Of a DNA stretch of 12,820 nucleotides, positions 1-7,032 are shown piece after piece. This DNA comes from DASQDT01 sp036380435 (lineage in GTDB: Bacteria; Acidobacteriota; Blastocatellia; Pyrinomonadales; Pyrinomonadaceae). Within the stretch, counting starts at the first letter, position 1, and the number at the start of each line of letters is the position of its first letter. The notes under the pieces were generated by a model, which did no database searches, was not told the DNA's origin, and saw only the letters and a program-made list of their open reading frames with translations. The DNA lies in the NCBI GenBank assembly GCA_036380435.1, contig DASVES010000248.1:1-12820 (forward strand). Direction: 5' to 3'. The position numbers and the translations under genes were made by a program.

Positions 1-1
1 G

Positions 2-82
2 GCTGAGTTCGACTATGCCTCAGACGCCGACAAATACGCCGAGGGACAAGGCGGCAAAGGCGCTGACTGCAAGTGCCCGTAA
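2..82 (+). CDS. 3' end of an unidentified protein (partial)
   Basis: An open frame enters from the left edge and gives 26 residues ending ...GADCKCP before a TAA at 80-82. Its composition (Ala, Asp, Gly and Lys rich, with two Cys near the end) looks coding, but too little is present to name a family. The gene start lies outside the window. Confidence 0.4.
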   Translation, partial: AEFDYASDADKYAEGQGGKGADCKCP

Positions 83-219
83 GGCTTGTGAATAACCCCA
101 TCAAAAGCTCATCAGACCCAACCATGACCGTCCTCTTTAGAAGGTCGAGTCATGGGCTAGCATTACGGCAAAGGTTATTCCAAGTGAGGTTATGCGCCAA
201 CTGCGGTGTATTCATAATG

Positions 220-456
220 CTAACCTCCGTAGAGCATTCTCTCCAGATTCTCCGAATCCTTCTGGTGCATTGTCGGTAGCACATGACTGTACGTGTCGAG
301 CGTGAGGACGATGGTCGAGTGACCGAGACGCTCGCTGACGACCTTCGGATTTTCTTCCGCGCTCAACAGAAGGGTGACGCATGAGTGGCGCAGGTCATAG
401 AGCCTGATGCGCGGCTCGTTCCTCTCCTCTGACATCAAACCTGCCTTTTTTACCAC
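220..456 (-). pseudogene. Tyrosine recombinase (phage-type integrase), C-terminal relic
   Basis: The 78-residue frame matches the end of the catalytic domain of phage-type tyrosine recombinases. LYDLRHS holds the box II Arg and following His, LGHSTIVLTLDTYSHVLP holds the second conserved His and the Tyr nucleophile, and KKAGL just before it fits the usual lead-in. A complete integrase has roughly 300-400 residues. Here an in-frame TAA sits just upstream of the first codon, and I see no core-binding domain or box I Arg to the right of 456. It is therefore a decayed 5'-truncated gene, not a functional enzyme. It resembles a phage or island integrase more than an integron IntI. It shows that an integrated element once lay here. 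Confidence 0.8.
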
Positions 457-509
457 GTGGATTTATAAACTTAGTGCAACAGGCTTCCCTGAAGCGGAGG
501 TGACGGGGG

Positions 510-929
510 TTGAAGAGAATGAGAGTCAAGTCAATCGCTTGCCTGTTGCTTTGTGGCGTCACGCTCTTAGCAGTTTCGCCGTCGAAAGCCTTCGCCCAAA
601 CGGGAGGCCGACCCGCCGTCGCCCGGGGAGGAGAAGATCTGAGCGACGGGCGGGCAAAGTCAGAGCCCCGACTGAAGGAGATTTTCGCCGGTGAGGTGGT
701 GAAGGACAGAGCCGGTGTCATGTCGGAGGCGGACATCAAGCGGCTTGAGAAAGAGAGTCTGTTCCCGCAATCCGCCCCGAACTCTCACGGGTTTTCCAAG
801 AGGGACACATTTCTGGTGGTCGTCATCGTGGTGGTGATTGTGGGACTGGCGATTGTGTTGGAGCACAACGGGGTGAAGTCGGTAGTGCGTTGCGAAGATG
901 ATCCTTTCGCTCCCGATTGTGTCCAGTGA
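510..929 (+). CDS. Small exported single-span membrane protein, unknown function
   Basis: This 139-aa frame is not a family I recognise. It starts with a Sec signal peptide (residues about 1-29, hydrophobic core CLLLCGVTLLAV, likely cut after AFA before Gln30). A polar, charged ectodomain of about 70 residues follows. A very hydrophobic Val/Ile-rich helix comes at about 101-117, with a short C-terminal tail whose two cysteines, C128 and C137, could form a disulfide if outside. With the signal cleaved it would be a type I membrane protein. The start is uncertain. TTG at 510 has a GGAGG 9 nt upstream. ATG at 519 gives 136 aa but lies too far from that site. It stands alone with no operon partner, between an integrase relic and a cassette-like acetyltransferase. 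Confidence 0.65.
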   Translation: MKRMRVKSIACLLLCGVTLLAVSPSKAFAQTGGRPAVARGGEDLSDGRAKSEPRLKEIFAGEVVKDRAGVMSEADIKRLEKESLFPQSAPNSHGFSKRDTFLVVVIVVVIVGLAIVLEHNGVKSVVRCEDDPFAPDCVQ

Positions 930-1024
930 CCGGAGGCGCCGCGCACCGTCGGGGGAAGTAACTCATCGCCGCGCCTGACAACGGCCTGCGCCCGACGCCC
1001 CATCACGGCGACACTCATACACGC

Positions 1025-1058
1025 TGCACAGGGGCGCGAGTGATGATGGGCGTTAGAT
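1025..1058 (+). other. Possible recombination core site upstream of the GNAT gene (attC end-like)
   Basis: GTTAGAT at 1052-1058 fits the integron attC R' consensus GTTRRRY. It is preceded at 1025-1043 by a stretch matching 14 of 19 positions of 1663-1681 on the other side of the GNAT gene. No integron integrase is in the window and no complete attC fold is evident, so this is a resemblance only. Confidence 0.3.
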
Positions 1059-1087
1059 GGCTTCGGTTGTCGTCAGTAATGACCTGT

Positions 1088-1654
1088 ATGGATAAAGCGG
1101 TATTCACCACCATCGAGTCTTCAAGGTTGATTCTCCGCCGCTTCGCCGATGCCGACCTTCACACGTTTCTTGCATATCTCAATGACCCGCTCGTGGCTCG
1201 CTACCAAACCTGGGAATCATATACCGAACAGCAGGCCAAGGATGTGATCGACCAGCAGCAGGGCCTCGAAGCAGGCCGGCCGGGGGGGTGGTTCACCTTC
1301 GCCGTCGAGCTGAAAGAGATAAAATCTCTAATCGGTCACGTCGCCCTCAGCGTGAAGGAAGCCGACCACCGGCAGGCGGAGATCGGCTTTACGTTTGCCC
1401 GCGAGTATCAGGGCAGAGGCTTGGCCAGGGAGGCGGCGGAATGTGTGCTGGATTACGCCTTCAATGAGCTGGGGATGCACCGTATTGTGGCGATCACGGA
1501 TTGTCGGAATGTGCGCTCGGTGGCGCTGTTGAGCAGGCTGGGGATGAGGCGGGAGGGGCACTTCATAGAGAACGTCTGGTTTAAGGGCGGGTGGGGATCG
1601 GAGTATGTGTATGCCCTGCTGCGAAAGGAGTGGTTATCGAGGCGGCCCAGCTAA
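1088..1654 (+). CDS. GNAT-family N-acetyltransferase (RimJ/RimL-like)
   Basis: A 188-aa single-domain GNAT enzyme, the usual size for the RimJ/RimL branch (acetyl-CoA-dependent transfer to an amine). The N-terminus has the family opening T-I-E-S-S-R-L-I-L-R-R-F. The acetyl-CoA pyrophosphate-binding loop is QGRGLA at about residues 108-113, followed by the long helix EAAECVLDYAF. A late N-V-R-S-V-A-L-L-S-R-L-G-M block is typical of motif B. The substrate cannot be read from sequence; members modify ribosomal protein termini, small molecules or antibiotics. ATG 1088 is chosen because family homology begins a few residues later and because earlier in-frame starts (GTG 1040, ATG 1043) lie across the core-like site at 1052. 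No clear Shine-Dalgarno is visible. The TAA stop sits inside CTAAC, as in many integron cassettes. Confidence 0.85.
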   Translation: MDKAVFTTIESSRLILRRFADADLHTFLAYLNDPLVARYQTWESYTEQQAKDVIDQQQGLEAGRPGGWFTFAVELKEIKSLIGHVALSVKEADHRQAEIGFTFAREYQGRGLAREAAECVLDYAFNELGMHRIVAITDCRNVRSVALLSRLGMRREGHFIENVWFKGGWGSEYVYALLRKEWLSRRPS

Positions 1655-1732
1655 CGACGGCATGCACCGGAACGCGAATCAGCGCGGCTGTCATCGATAA
1701 CTTGCGTGGTTTCGAGGTTGGTCAGGTGTTAG
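1651..1732 (+). other. Candidate attC-like segment after the GNAT gene
   Basis: CTAAC at 1651-1655 overlaps the GNAT stop codon and GTTAG lies at 1728-1732, bounding 82 bp, within the size range of attC sites. Interior symmetry is weak: I could not find convincing paired L boxes, and both core boxes miss the consensus by one base. The following bases to 1887 hold no gene I can support. Confidence 0.25.
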
Positions 1733-1887
1733 AAGTCGATGGTCAACTTAGAAACGCGGCATCTCGTCCGACGGAGGTGGTGCGTCCTCCAGACAGACCT
1801 CGCCGCCGACGGCTGCTATTGAGCCGCCCCGCGCCGGCCTCAATCACGTCCAACTCTTATGCGAGGATGTTGTGGCGCGAGTGCGTG

Positions 1888-2136
1888 TTATTGCTCGCAG
1901 ACGGTCGCATAGCAATCAACAATACAACTGTTGAACCCGTCGTGGCACTGCTGTTGCTCCTCCACCGGATATCTGTTCAGACACCTATCGTAGTCCCTCT
2001 GGCATCTACCTTGACATCTGACGCATGGGTCGGGCCTCTGGACAGCTCTTACCGTGCGGCTGGTAGAAAGCGAAGGGAAAGTGAGCGCCAGCATGAAGAC
2101 GATCAATGCCGCGCAGAAAACAAATGACCTTCTCAT
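1888..2136 (-). CDS. Small secreted cysteine-rich protein (helical-hairpin cysteine pattern)
   Basis: An 82-aa protein of no family I recognise. AAGGAG lies 6 nt before the ATG, which makes the gene and its start convincing. Residues 1-31 are a Sec signal peptide (MRRS, hydrophobic FCAALIVFMLALTF, cut around TVRA). The mature part of about 50 residues has eight Cys: 38, 41, 45, 52, 64, 71, 75 and 80. The central six have the mirror-symmetric spacing C-x3-C-x6-C-x11-C-x6-C-x3-C. Positions i, i+4, i+11 fall on one helix face, so two antiparallel helices cross-linked by three disulfides (45-71, 41-75, 52-64) are likely after export. The rest is polar with many Arg, Gln and Asp. The same pattern occurs in the gene at 5205-5435. 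A toxin, inhibitor or structural role is possible but unproven. Confidence 0.75.
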   Translation of the reverse strand: MRRSFVFCAALIVFMLALTFPSLSTSRTVRAVQRPDPCVRCQGRCQRDYDRCLNRYPVEEQQQCHDGFNSCIVDCYATVCEQ

Positions 2137-2189
2137 AGTAGACTCCTTCGGATTTAGAGTGGGGCGAGGACTCGTCGAGATGGGATGTT

Positions 2190-2216
2190 CCTATAACAGA
2201 TTCCACTGGAAGTCAA
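2190..2216 (-). promoter_or_regulatory. Candidate sigma70 promoter for the secreted Cys-rich gene
   Basis: On the minus strand TTGACT (2216-2211) and TATAGG (2195-2190) are separated by 15 bp, shorter than the ideal 17. The predicted leader is about 45 nt and ends at the AAGGAG before 2136. It lies between the gene and the inverted-repeat element at 2234. Confidence 0.35.
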
Positions 2217-2233
2217 TCACACCCTGCGTCGGG

Positions 2234-2362
2234 TAGTGTCCTAAATTGAATGTTTCCTCAGCGCGTCCTCGGCGTCCTCCGCGCCTCGGCGGTGAATCAA
2301 GGCTGAAGGCCACTCACCGCCGAGTCGCCGAGGATGCGCTGAGAACTGAAATTACGACACTA
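2234..2362. mobile_element. MITE-like inverted-repeat element, 129 bp
   Basis: The ends are inverted: TAGTGTC at 2234-2240 and GACACTA at 2356-2362, with 12 of 14 positions matching over the terminal 14 bp. Inside, 2257-2274 pairs with 2326-2343 (17 of 18) and 2285-2295 pairs perfectly with 2314-2324, so the whole element can fold into one long hairpin. It has no coding capacity. The terminal TA on each side could be the target dinucleotide of a Tc1/IS630-type transposase, making it a non-autonomous derivative; that is inference. It ends 31 bp before the metalloprotease start. Confidence 0.6.
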
Positions 2363-2393
2363 TTAGAAAACAGCGGCCTGGAAGATCATCACT

Positions 2394-4949
2394 ATGACAC
2401 GAATCATTCTTGTCCTTTTCGTCTGCCTGCTCCTCATTCCTTCTGACTCGCTCGCACAGGAGCGGAAAGTCCCGAAGTCCATCGCGGACGCAACGAAGGG
2501 TTTGCAAAAGATTGACGGGTTCGTGCCGCTCTACTGGGACGCCGAGGGCGGGCGAATGCTGCTGGAGGTCGGGCGTTGGAACTCGGAAATGCTTTATCAG
2601 ATTTCGCTCCCGACCGGCGTGGGTTCCAACCCCATCGGCCTCGACCGCGGACAACTCGGCGACACGCACGTCGTCTTCTTCGAGCGCGCCGGCAACAAGG
2701 TGTTGCTGACGGAGCCGAACTACCGCTTCCGCGCCCTCACCGACAACGCGGCCGAGCGACGGGCCGTCGAGGAGTCGTTCGCGCGCTCCGTGATCTGGGG
2801 CTTCAAGGTCGAGGCGACGGAGGGCGAGCGCGTGCTCGTGGACGCGACCTCGTTCTTCATGCGCGACGCGCACGGCGTCGCCGACCGCCTGCGCGAGGCC
2901 GAGCAGGGCGGCTTCAATCTCGACGAGTCGCGCAGCGCCTTCCACATGCCCCGCACGAAGGGCTTTCCCAAAAACACGGAGGTGGAGACCACGCTCACCT
3001 TCACGTCGAGCCAGCCCGGACAACTCGTGCGCGAGACCGTGCCCGCCCCGCGCGCCGTCACCGTCCGCCAGCGCCACTCCTTCGTCGAGCTGCCCGACTC
3101 CGGCTACCGCCCGCGCCGACTCGACCCGCGCGTCGGCGTCTTCGCCGTCGATTTCTACGACTACGCGACGCCCATCAGCGAGCCGCTCGAAAAGCGTTGG
3201 ATAGTTCGTCACCGGCTGGAGAAGAAAGACCCGTCGGCGGCCAGTTCCGAGGCCGTGCGGCCGATTGTCTACTACGTCGATCAGGGGACGCCCGAGCCGA
3301 TTCGCGGCGCGCTCATCGAGGGCGCCGCGTGGTGGAACGCGGCGTTCGAGGCGGCCGGCTTCCGCGACGCCTTTCAGGTGAAGATGCTCCCGGCCGACGC
3401 CGACCCGATGGACGTGCGCTACAACATGATCAACTGGGTACACCGCTCGACGCGCGGTTGGGCCTACGGCAGCACGGTCGTCGATCCGCGCACGGGCGAG
3501 GTCGTGCGCGGCGTCGTCACCCTCGACTCGCAGCGCGCCCGACAGGATTATCTACTCGGCTCCGGCCTCGTCCCGCCTCATCCTCTCGGCGGGGCATCTG
3601 CTTCGGCCGCGCGCTCCGGCGGCTGCGACTTCGCCCTGCTCCCCGAACTCGACTATCTCATTCAAGCCGACTCGCCCGAGACGCTGACGGCGATGGCCGT
3701 CGCCCGCATCCGACAGCTCTCGGCCCACGAGGTCGGCCACACGCTCGGACTGGCGCACAACTTCGCCGCCAGCACCTACGGCCGCGCCTCCGTCATGGAC
3801 TACCCCGCCCCGCTCGTCGAGATTAAAAACGGCCAGCTCGATTTGTCGAACGCCTACGCCGTCGGCATCGGCTCATACGACAAGTTCGCCATCCGCTACG
3901 CCTACACGCAGTTTGCGGCGGGCACGGAGGAGACGGCGGAGCTTGAAAAGATCGTCCGCGAAGGCGTCGCTAACGGCATGCTCTTCCTCTCGGACTCGGA
4001 CGCGCGCCCGCCCGGCGCCGCGCATCCGCTCGCGAACCTCTGGGACAACGGCGCCGACCCCGTCGCGATGCTCGAACACACTTTGGAGGTGCGGCGCATC
4101 GGCCTCAAGCAGTTCGGCCCCGCCAACATCCCGCGCGGCGCCCCGCTCTCCACGCTTGAGGCCAAGCTCCTCCCACTTTATCTGCATCACCGCTACCAGC
4201 TTCAGGCCGCCATCAAATCCATCGGCGGCGTCTATTACACCTATGCTGTCAAAACGCCTGACGGCCACAACCCCGCGCGCGTCTACGAAATCGTCCCCGC
4301 CGGACAACAAATGAAGGCGCTTTACGCCGCCATCCGCGCGCTCCGCTCCGACGAGTTGCGGATGCCGCAGCACGTCCTCGACATGATTCCGCCGCGCGCC
4401 TTCGGCTACGAGGGCGGCACGGCCGAGATGTTCCCCAAACGCACCGACCCCGTCTTCGACCACATCGGCGCGGCCACACTCGCCGCCGACCTCGTCCTCA
4501 CAGACCTGCTTGAGCCGCACCGCGCCTCCCGCATGATCCAGTTCAACGCGCAGCAGTCCTCTTACCCGCACTTCGACGAGACCATCTGGCACGTCGTTCA
4601 GGTCACGTGGAAAGTCTCCTACCCCGGCGACCGCTTCGCCAACGCCACAGCGCGCGCCGTGCAGAGTCTCACCGTCACGCGCCTGATGGACCTGGCGGCG
4701 AATCAGGACGCCTCGCCGCAGGTGCGCGCGGCGGCCGTCAAGGGCCTGCGCGACATCGCCGAGTACATCGACTACAACACGAAGGGCCGCACCGCGACCG
4801 TCAGGGAGCAGGACGTTTTAGAACACATGCGCTACACGCGCGACGACATCGAACGCTTCCTCACGCGCCCCGACGAACCGCGCCGCCGCACGCGCCCGCT
4901 GCCGCGCCCGCCCGGCGACCCCATCGGCTCCGGCCCACAGTCACCCTAA
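2394..4949 (+). CDS. Secreted zinc-dependent metalloprotease (DUF5117/DUF4953 type)
   Basis: An 851-aa exported metalloprotease of the gluzincin/metzincin-like group annotated as 'zinc-dependent metalloprotease' in Bacteroidota and Acidobacteriota. Residues 1-22 are a Sec signal peptide (IILVLFVCLLLIP, cut near SLA-Q). An N-terminal DUF5117-like part follows (SEMLYQISLPTGVGSNPIGLDRGQ at about 64-87). The catalytic core has the extended zinc site H445-E-V-G-H449-T-L-G-L-A-H455 (HExxHxxGxxH) and a Met-turn-like SVMDYP around Met468. The long C-terminal part is all-helical in character and ends in an Arg/Pro-rich tail of about 25 residues. GGAAG lies 9 nt before the ATG. The substrate is unknown; a periplasmic or extracellular peptidase is likely. 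No promoter is evident. The inverted-repeat element at 2234-2362 occupies most of the upstream gap and may influence transcription. Confidence 0.9.
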   Translation: MTRIILVLFVCLLLIPSDSLAQERKVPKSIADATKGLQKIDGFVPLYWDAEGGRMLLEVGRWNSEMLYQISLPTGVGSNPIGLDRGQLGDTHVVFFERAGNKVLLTEPNYRFRALTDNAAERRAVEESFARSVIWGFKVEATEGERVLVDATSFFMRDAHGVADRLREAEQGGFNLDESRSAFHMPRTKGFPKNTEVETTLTFTSSQPGQLVRETVPAPRAVTVRQRHSFVELPDSGYRPRRLDPRVGVFAVDFYDYATPISEPLEKRWIVRHRLEKKDPSAASSEAVRPIVYYVDQGTPEPIRGALIEGAAWWNAAFEAAGFRDAFQVKMLPADADPMDVRYNMINWVHRSTRGWAYGSTVVDPRTGEVVRGVVTLDSQRARQDYLLGSGLVPPHPLGGASASAARSGGCDFALLPELDYLIQADSPETLTAMAVARIRQLSAHEVGHTLGLAHNFAASTYGRASVMDYPAPLVEIKNGQLDLSNAYAVGIGSYDKFAIRYAYTQFAAGTEETAELEKIVREGVANGMLFLSDSDARPPGAAHPLANLWDNGADPVAMLEHTLEVRRIGLKQFGPANIPRGAPLSTLEAKLLPLYLHHRYQLQAAIKSIGGVYYTYAVKTPDGHNPARVYEIVPAGQQMKALYAAIRALRSDELRMPQHVLDMIPPRAFGYEGGTAEMFPKRTDPVFDHIGAATLAADLVLTDLLEPHRASRMIQFNAQQSSYPHFDETIWHVVQVTWKVSYPGDRFANATARAVQSLTVTRLMDLAANQDASPQVRAAAVKGLRDIAEYIDYNTKGRTATVREQDVLEHMRYTRDDIERFLTRPDEPRRRTRPLPRPPGDPIGSGPQSP

Positions 4950-5031
4950 CCGTGAAGTCTCTACGGCCGAGCGAACACCGTTCGCGCCTGAAGTCATTCA
5001 GTGAGAGCCAACCGGCGCGCGAATTAATTCG

Positions 5032-5060
5032 TTGACCCGCCGCCCCATCTGTCATATCTT
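5032..5060 (+). promoter_or_regulatory. Candidate sigma70 promoter for the Lys-rich Cys protein
   Basis: TTGACC (5032-5037) and TATCTT (5055-5060) are separated by exactly 17 bp. Transcription from about 5067 would leave a leader of about 138 nt before the ATG at 5205. This is the best promoter match I see in the window. It implies the small gene is transcribed independently of the metalloprotease. Confidence 0.5.
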
Positions 5061-5148
5061 CGCCGCGCCCGCACCGTTGGCGAGTCTTCACGAGCATGGG
5101 CCGTCGTCGTTCCCTTTGACCTCACGGGGGGTCTTCTACAGAGATCGC

Positions 5149-5174
5149 GCGCCGCGGCGTTTCCACGCGGCGCC
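5149..5174 (+). promoter_or_regulatory. GC-rich hairpin in the long leader of the Cys-module gene
   Basis: GCGCCGCG (5149-5156) pairs perfectly with CGCGGCGC (5167-5174) around a 10-nt loop. It ends 14 nt before the AAGGAG ribosome site at 5189-5194. It could modulate translation or mRNA stability. It lacks a U-run, so it is not an ordinary terminator. No known riboswitch is recognised. Confidence 0.35.
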
Positions 5175-5204
5175 CCACCTGACGATGAAGGAGACCGAAA
5201 GAAA

Positions 5205-5435
5205 ATGGCCACGAAGAAGAGCGCAAAGAAGAGCGGCGCCAAGAAGAGCGCCAAGAAAGCCGCAGCCAAAAAGAGCGGCGCCAAGAAGGCCGGCATCTCT
5301 TTGCCTGGGCTTCCGCCGAACTTCGCCTGCATCAGTTCCTGCCTCATCAAGTATCGCCTATGCGTTAAGACGGCCACTGACAAGGTGAGCTGCCAGAAGA
5401 AGCTGATCGCCTGCATCGACAAGTGTCTTCTCTAG
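5205..5435 (+). CDS. Lys/Ala-rich H1-like tail fused to a six-cysteine module
   Basis: A 76-aa protein, well supported by AAGGAG 10 nt before the ATG, an upstream promoter and a downstream hairpin. Residues 4-29 are repeats of the type S-A-K-K-S-G-A-K-K, like the basic tails of bacterial histone-H1-like and Hc1-type proteins, so nucleic-acid or polyanion binding is plausible. After a short Pro-rich linker (33-38), residues 42-74 hold six Cys spaced C42-x3-C46-x6-C53-x9-C63-x6-C70-x3-C74. This is the same mirror pattern as the gene at 1888-2136, including Tyr50 between the second and third Cys and Ile71 between the last two. There is no signal peptide. In a reducing cytoplasm the cysteines might bind a metal instead of forming disulfides. 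Function is unknown. Confidence 0.75.
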   Translation: MATKKSAKKSGAKKSAKKAAAKKSGAKKAGISLPGLPPNFACISSCLIKYRLCVKTATDKVSCQKKLIACIDKCLL

Positions 5436-5482
5436 TTTATCCAGAACCGGAAGCGCGAGACATCAGTTCGGCGCTTTGAAAA

Positions 5483-5526
5483 TGCGGCCCGCCCCGAGTC
5501 ATGATTGGAGACTCCGGCGGGCCGCA
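5483..5526 (+). terminator. Hairpin terminator after the Cys-module gene
   Basis: An 11-bp perfect stem, TGCGGCCCGCC (5483-5493) with GGCGGGCCGCA (5516-5526), continues inward through GAGTC/GACTC. It is preceded by GAAAA and followed by CTTTCG. The T-run is short, so it is a moderate intrinsic terminator or a 3'-end stabiliser. It separates the Cys-module gene from the M16 operon. Confidence 0.55.
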
Positions 5527-5580
5527 CTTTCGTTGACGTGTGAAGGGGCTGGCGGCTTCGCCAACTCAATTTCCGTCGGT

Positions 5581-5586
5581 TATAAT
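5581..5586 (+). promoter_or_regulatory. -10 element (TATAAT) for the M16 operon
   Basis: A perfect TATAAT lies 54 bp before the M16 start codon. No good -35 hexamer sits at the proper distance; a TTGACG at 5533 is too far upstream. A leader of about 48 nt would contain the AGGAG ribosome site. Confidence 0.4.
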
Positions 5587-5640
5587 GCCAACAGTCCACA
5601 TTCAAAGCAGCCCTGTCACCACGTTTTAGGAGACCGGAAG

Positions 5641-7032
5641 ATGAAAATATTAATCCTTTGTGCCCTCATGCTCTGCCTGCCGCTCCTCGGCATGGCCCAG
5701 CAGCCGAAAGGCCAGCCGAAGGCGCGCAAACTCTTTCCATACGACTACACCATCGACGATTTGCCCAACGGCCTGCGGCTCGTCACCGTGCCGACCGACT
5801 ACCCGAACCTCGTCGCGCTCTACATCGTCGTTCAGGCCGGCTCGCGCAACGAGGTCGAGGAGGGCAAGACCGGCTTCGCACACTTCTTCGAGCACATGAT
5901 GTTTCGCGGCAGTGAGAACTACACGGCCGAGCAGCGCGACGCCCTGCTCAAGCGCGCCGGCGCCGAGGCCAATGCCTATACCTCCGACGACCGCACCGTC
6001 TACCATGAGACCTTCGCCAAGGAAGACCTCGACGCGGTGATGAAGCTCGAAGCCGACCGCTTCATGCGTCTCAAGTACGCGCTGCCTGAGTTCCAGACCG
6101 AGGCCAAGGCCGTTCAGGGCGAGTACGACAAGAACTCGGCCAACCCCTTCAGCAAGCTCTACGAGGTGCTGCGCGAGACGGCCTTCGGCAAGCACACCTA
6201 CTCGCATACGACGATGGGCTATCTCAAGGACATCAAGGAGATGCCCAACCAGTTCGACTACAGCCGCGAGTTCTTCAAACGCTTCTACCGTCCCGAGTAC
6301 ACGACCATCGTCTTGGTCGGCGACGTGACGCGCGCGCGCTCTTTGGAGTTGACGAAGAAGTATTTCGGCGCGTGGGAGCGCGGCAGCTACAAGGCCGACA
6401 TCGCGGCCGAGCCGCCGCAGAAGGGCGCCCGCGAGAAGCACATCGACTGGCCCTCGCCCACGCTTCCCGTGGTCGCCGTCGCCTTCCGCGGCCCCGCCTA
6501 CTCCGACGTGGAAAAAGATAAGGCCGCCCTCGATCTGCTCGCGCAGGTGGCCTTCGGCGAGACCTCGGAAATCTATCAGCGGCTCGTCCTCCGAGAGCAG
6601 AAGGTGGACATCTTAGGCCCCGACTTCTCGAACCAGATCGACCCCGAGTTGTTCGTCGTCCTCGCCCGCGTCAAGGACGTGAAGGACGTGCCCGGCGTCC
6701 GCGATCAGATCATCGCCGCCTTCCGACGCTACACCACCGAACCCATCCCGCAGCAGAAGCTCGACGCCACGCGCTCGCGCATGCGCTACAGCCTCGCCAT
6801 GGCGATGGACAGCTCCGACTCCATCGCCAGCTTGCTGGCCCCGTTCATCTCCCTGCGCCGCACGCCCGAGACCATCGACAAGTACGCTGCCCTGCTCGAC
6901 ACGCTCACGCCCGTGGACGTGCGTGACACGGCGGCCAAATACTTCAAGGACGAAAGCCGCACCGTCGTCACGCTGGCGACCAAGACCGGCGCTGATGCGG
7001 CCAGGAACGAATCGAAGGGGGGCGACAACTGA
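5641..7032 (+). CDS. M16-family zinc peptidase, catalytic subunit
   Basis: A 463-aa exported M16 (pitrilysin/insulinase fold) peptidase, the length of M16B subunits. A Sec signal peptide spans residues 1-20 (MKILILCALMLCLPLLGMAQ). The inverted zinc motif HxxEH is H81-F-F-E84-H85, and E161 in EAKAVQGEYD, 76 residues on, is the expected third zinc ligand. Two M16 half-domains follow in order. The R-x6-Y substrate motif is not intact in this subunit (LREQKVDIL has Leu where Tyr is expected), as expected if the partner supplies it. ATG 5641 is chosen over an upstream frame extension because it has AGGAG 12 nt upstream and begins the signal peptide. Its TGA overlaps the next ATG, so the two subunits are co-translated. 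It probably degrades peptides in the periplasm; physiological substrates are unknown. Confidence 0.92.
   Translation: MKILILCALMLCLPLLGMAQQPKGQPKARKLFPYDYTIDDLPNGLRLVTVPTDYPNLVALYIVVQAGSRNEVEEGKTGFAHFFEHMMFRGSENYTAEQRDALLKRAGAEANAYTSDDRTVYHETFAKEDLDAVMKLEADRFMRLKYALPEFQTEAKAVQGEYDKNSANPFSKLYEVLRETAFGKHTYSHTTMGYLKDIKEMPNQFDYSREFFKRFYRPEYTTIVLVGDVTRARSLELTKKYFGAWERGSYKADIAAEPPQKGAREKHIDWPSPTLPVVAVAFRGPAYSDVEKDKAALDLLAQVAFGETSEIYQRLVLREQKVDILGPDFSNQIDPELFVVLARVKDVKDVPGVRDQIIAAFRRYTTEPIPQQKLDATRSRMRYSLAMAMDSSDSIASLLAPFISLRRTPETIDKYAALLDTLTPVDVRDTAAKYFKDESRTVVTLATKTGADAARNESKGGDN

Noticed and set aside
186..227. GAGGTTA...TAACCTC inverted repeat at the end of the integrase relic
   Set aside because: Only 7 bp with a 28-nt loop and no T-run; expected by chance.
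510..600. Lipoprotein signal in the small exported protein
   Set aside because: Cys11 and Cys15 lie inside the hydrophobic core and lack a proper lipobox; AFA-Q fits signal peptidase I better.
2352..3443. Long minus-strand frame opposite the metalloprotease
   Set aside because: His/Arg/Val-rich shadow translation typical of high-GC genes; the plus frame has signal peptide and zinc motif.
2576..3826. Second long plus-strand frame inside the metalloprotease
   Set aside because: Extremely Arg-rich alternate-frame product with no domain signal.
3873..4592. Minus-strand frame of 239 aa
   Set aside because: Antisense shadow of the metalloprotease C-terminal part.
5476..5640. N-terminal extension of the M16 catalytic subunit
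   Set aside because: It would read through the terminator hairpin and TATAAT; the signal peptide and AGGAG fix the start at 5641.
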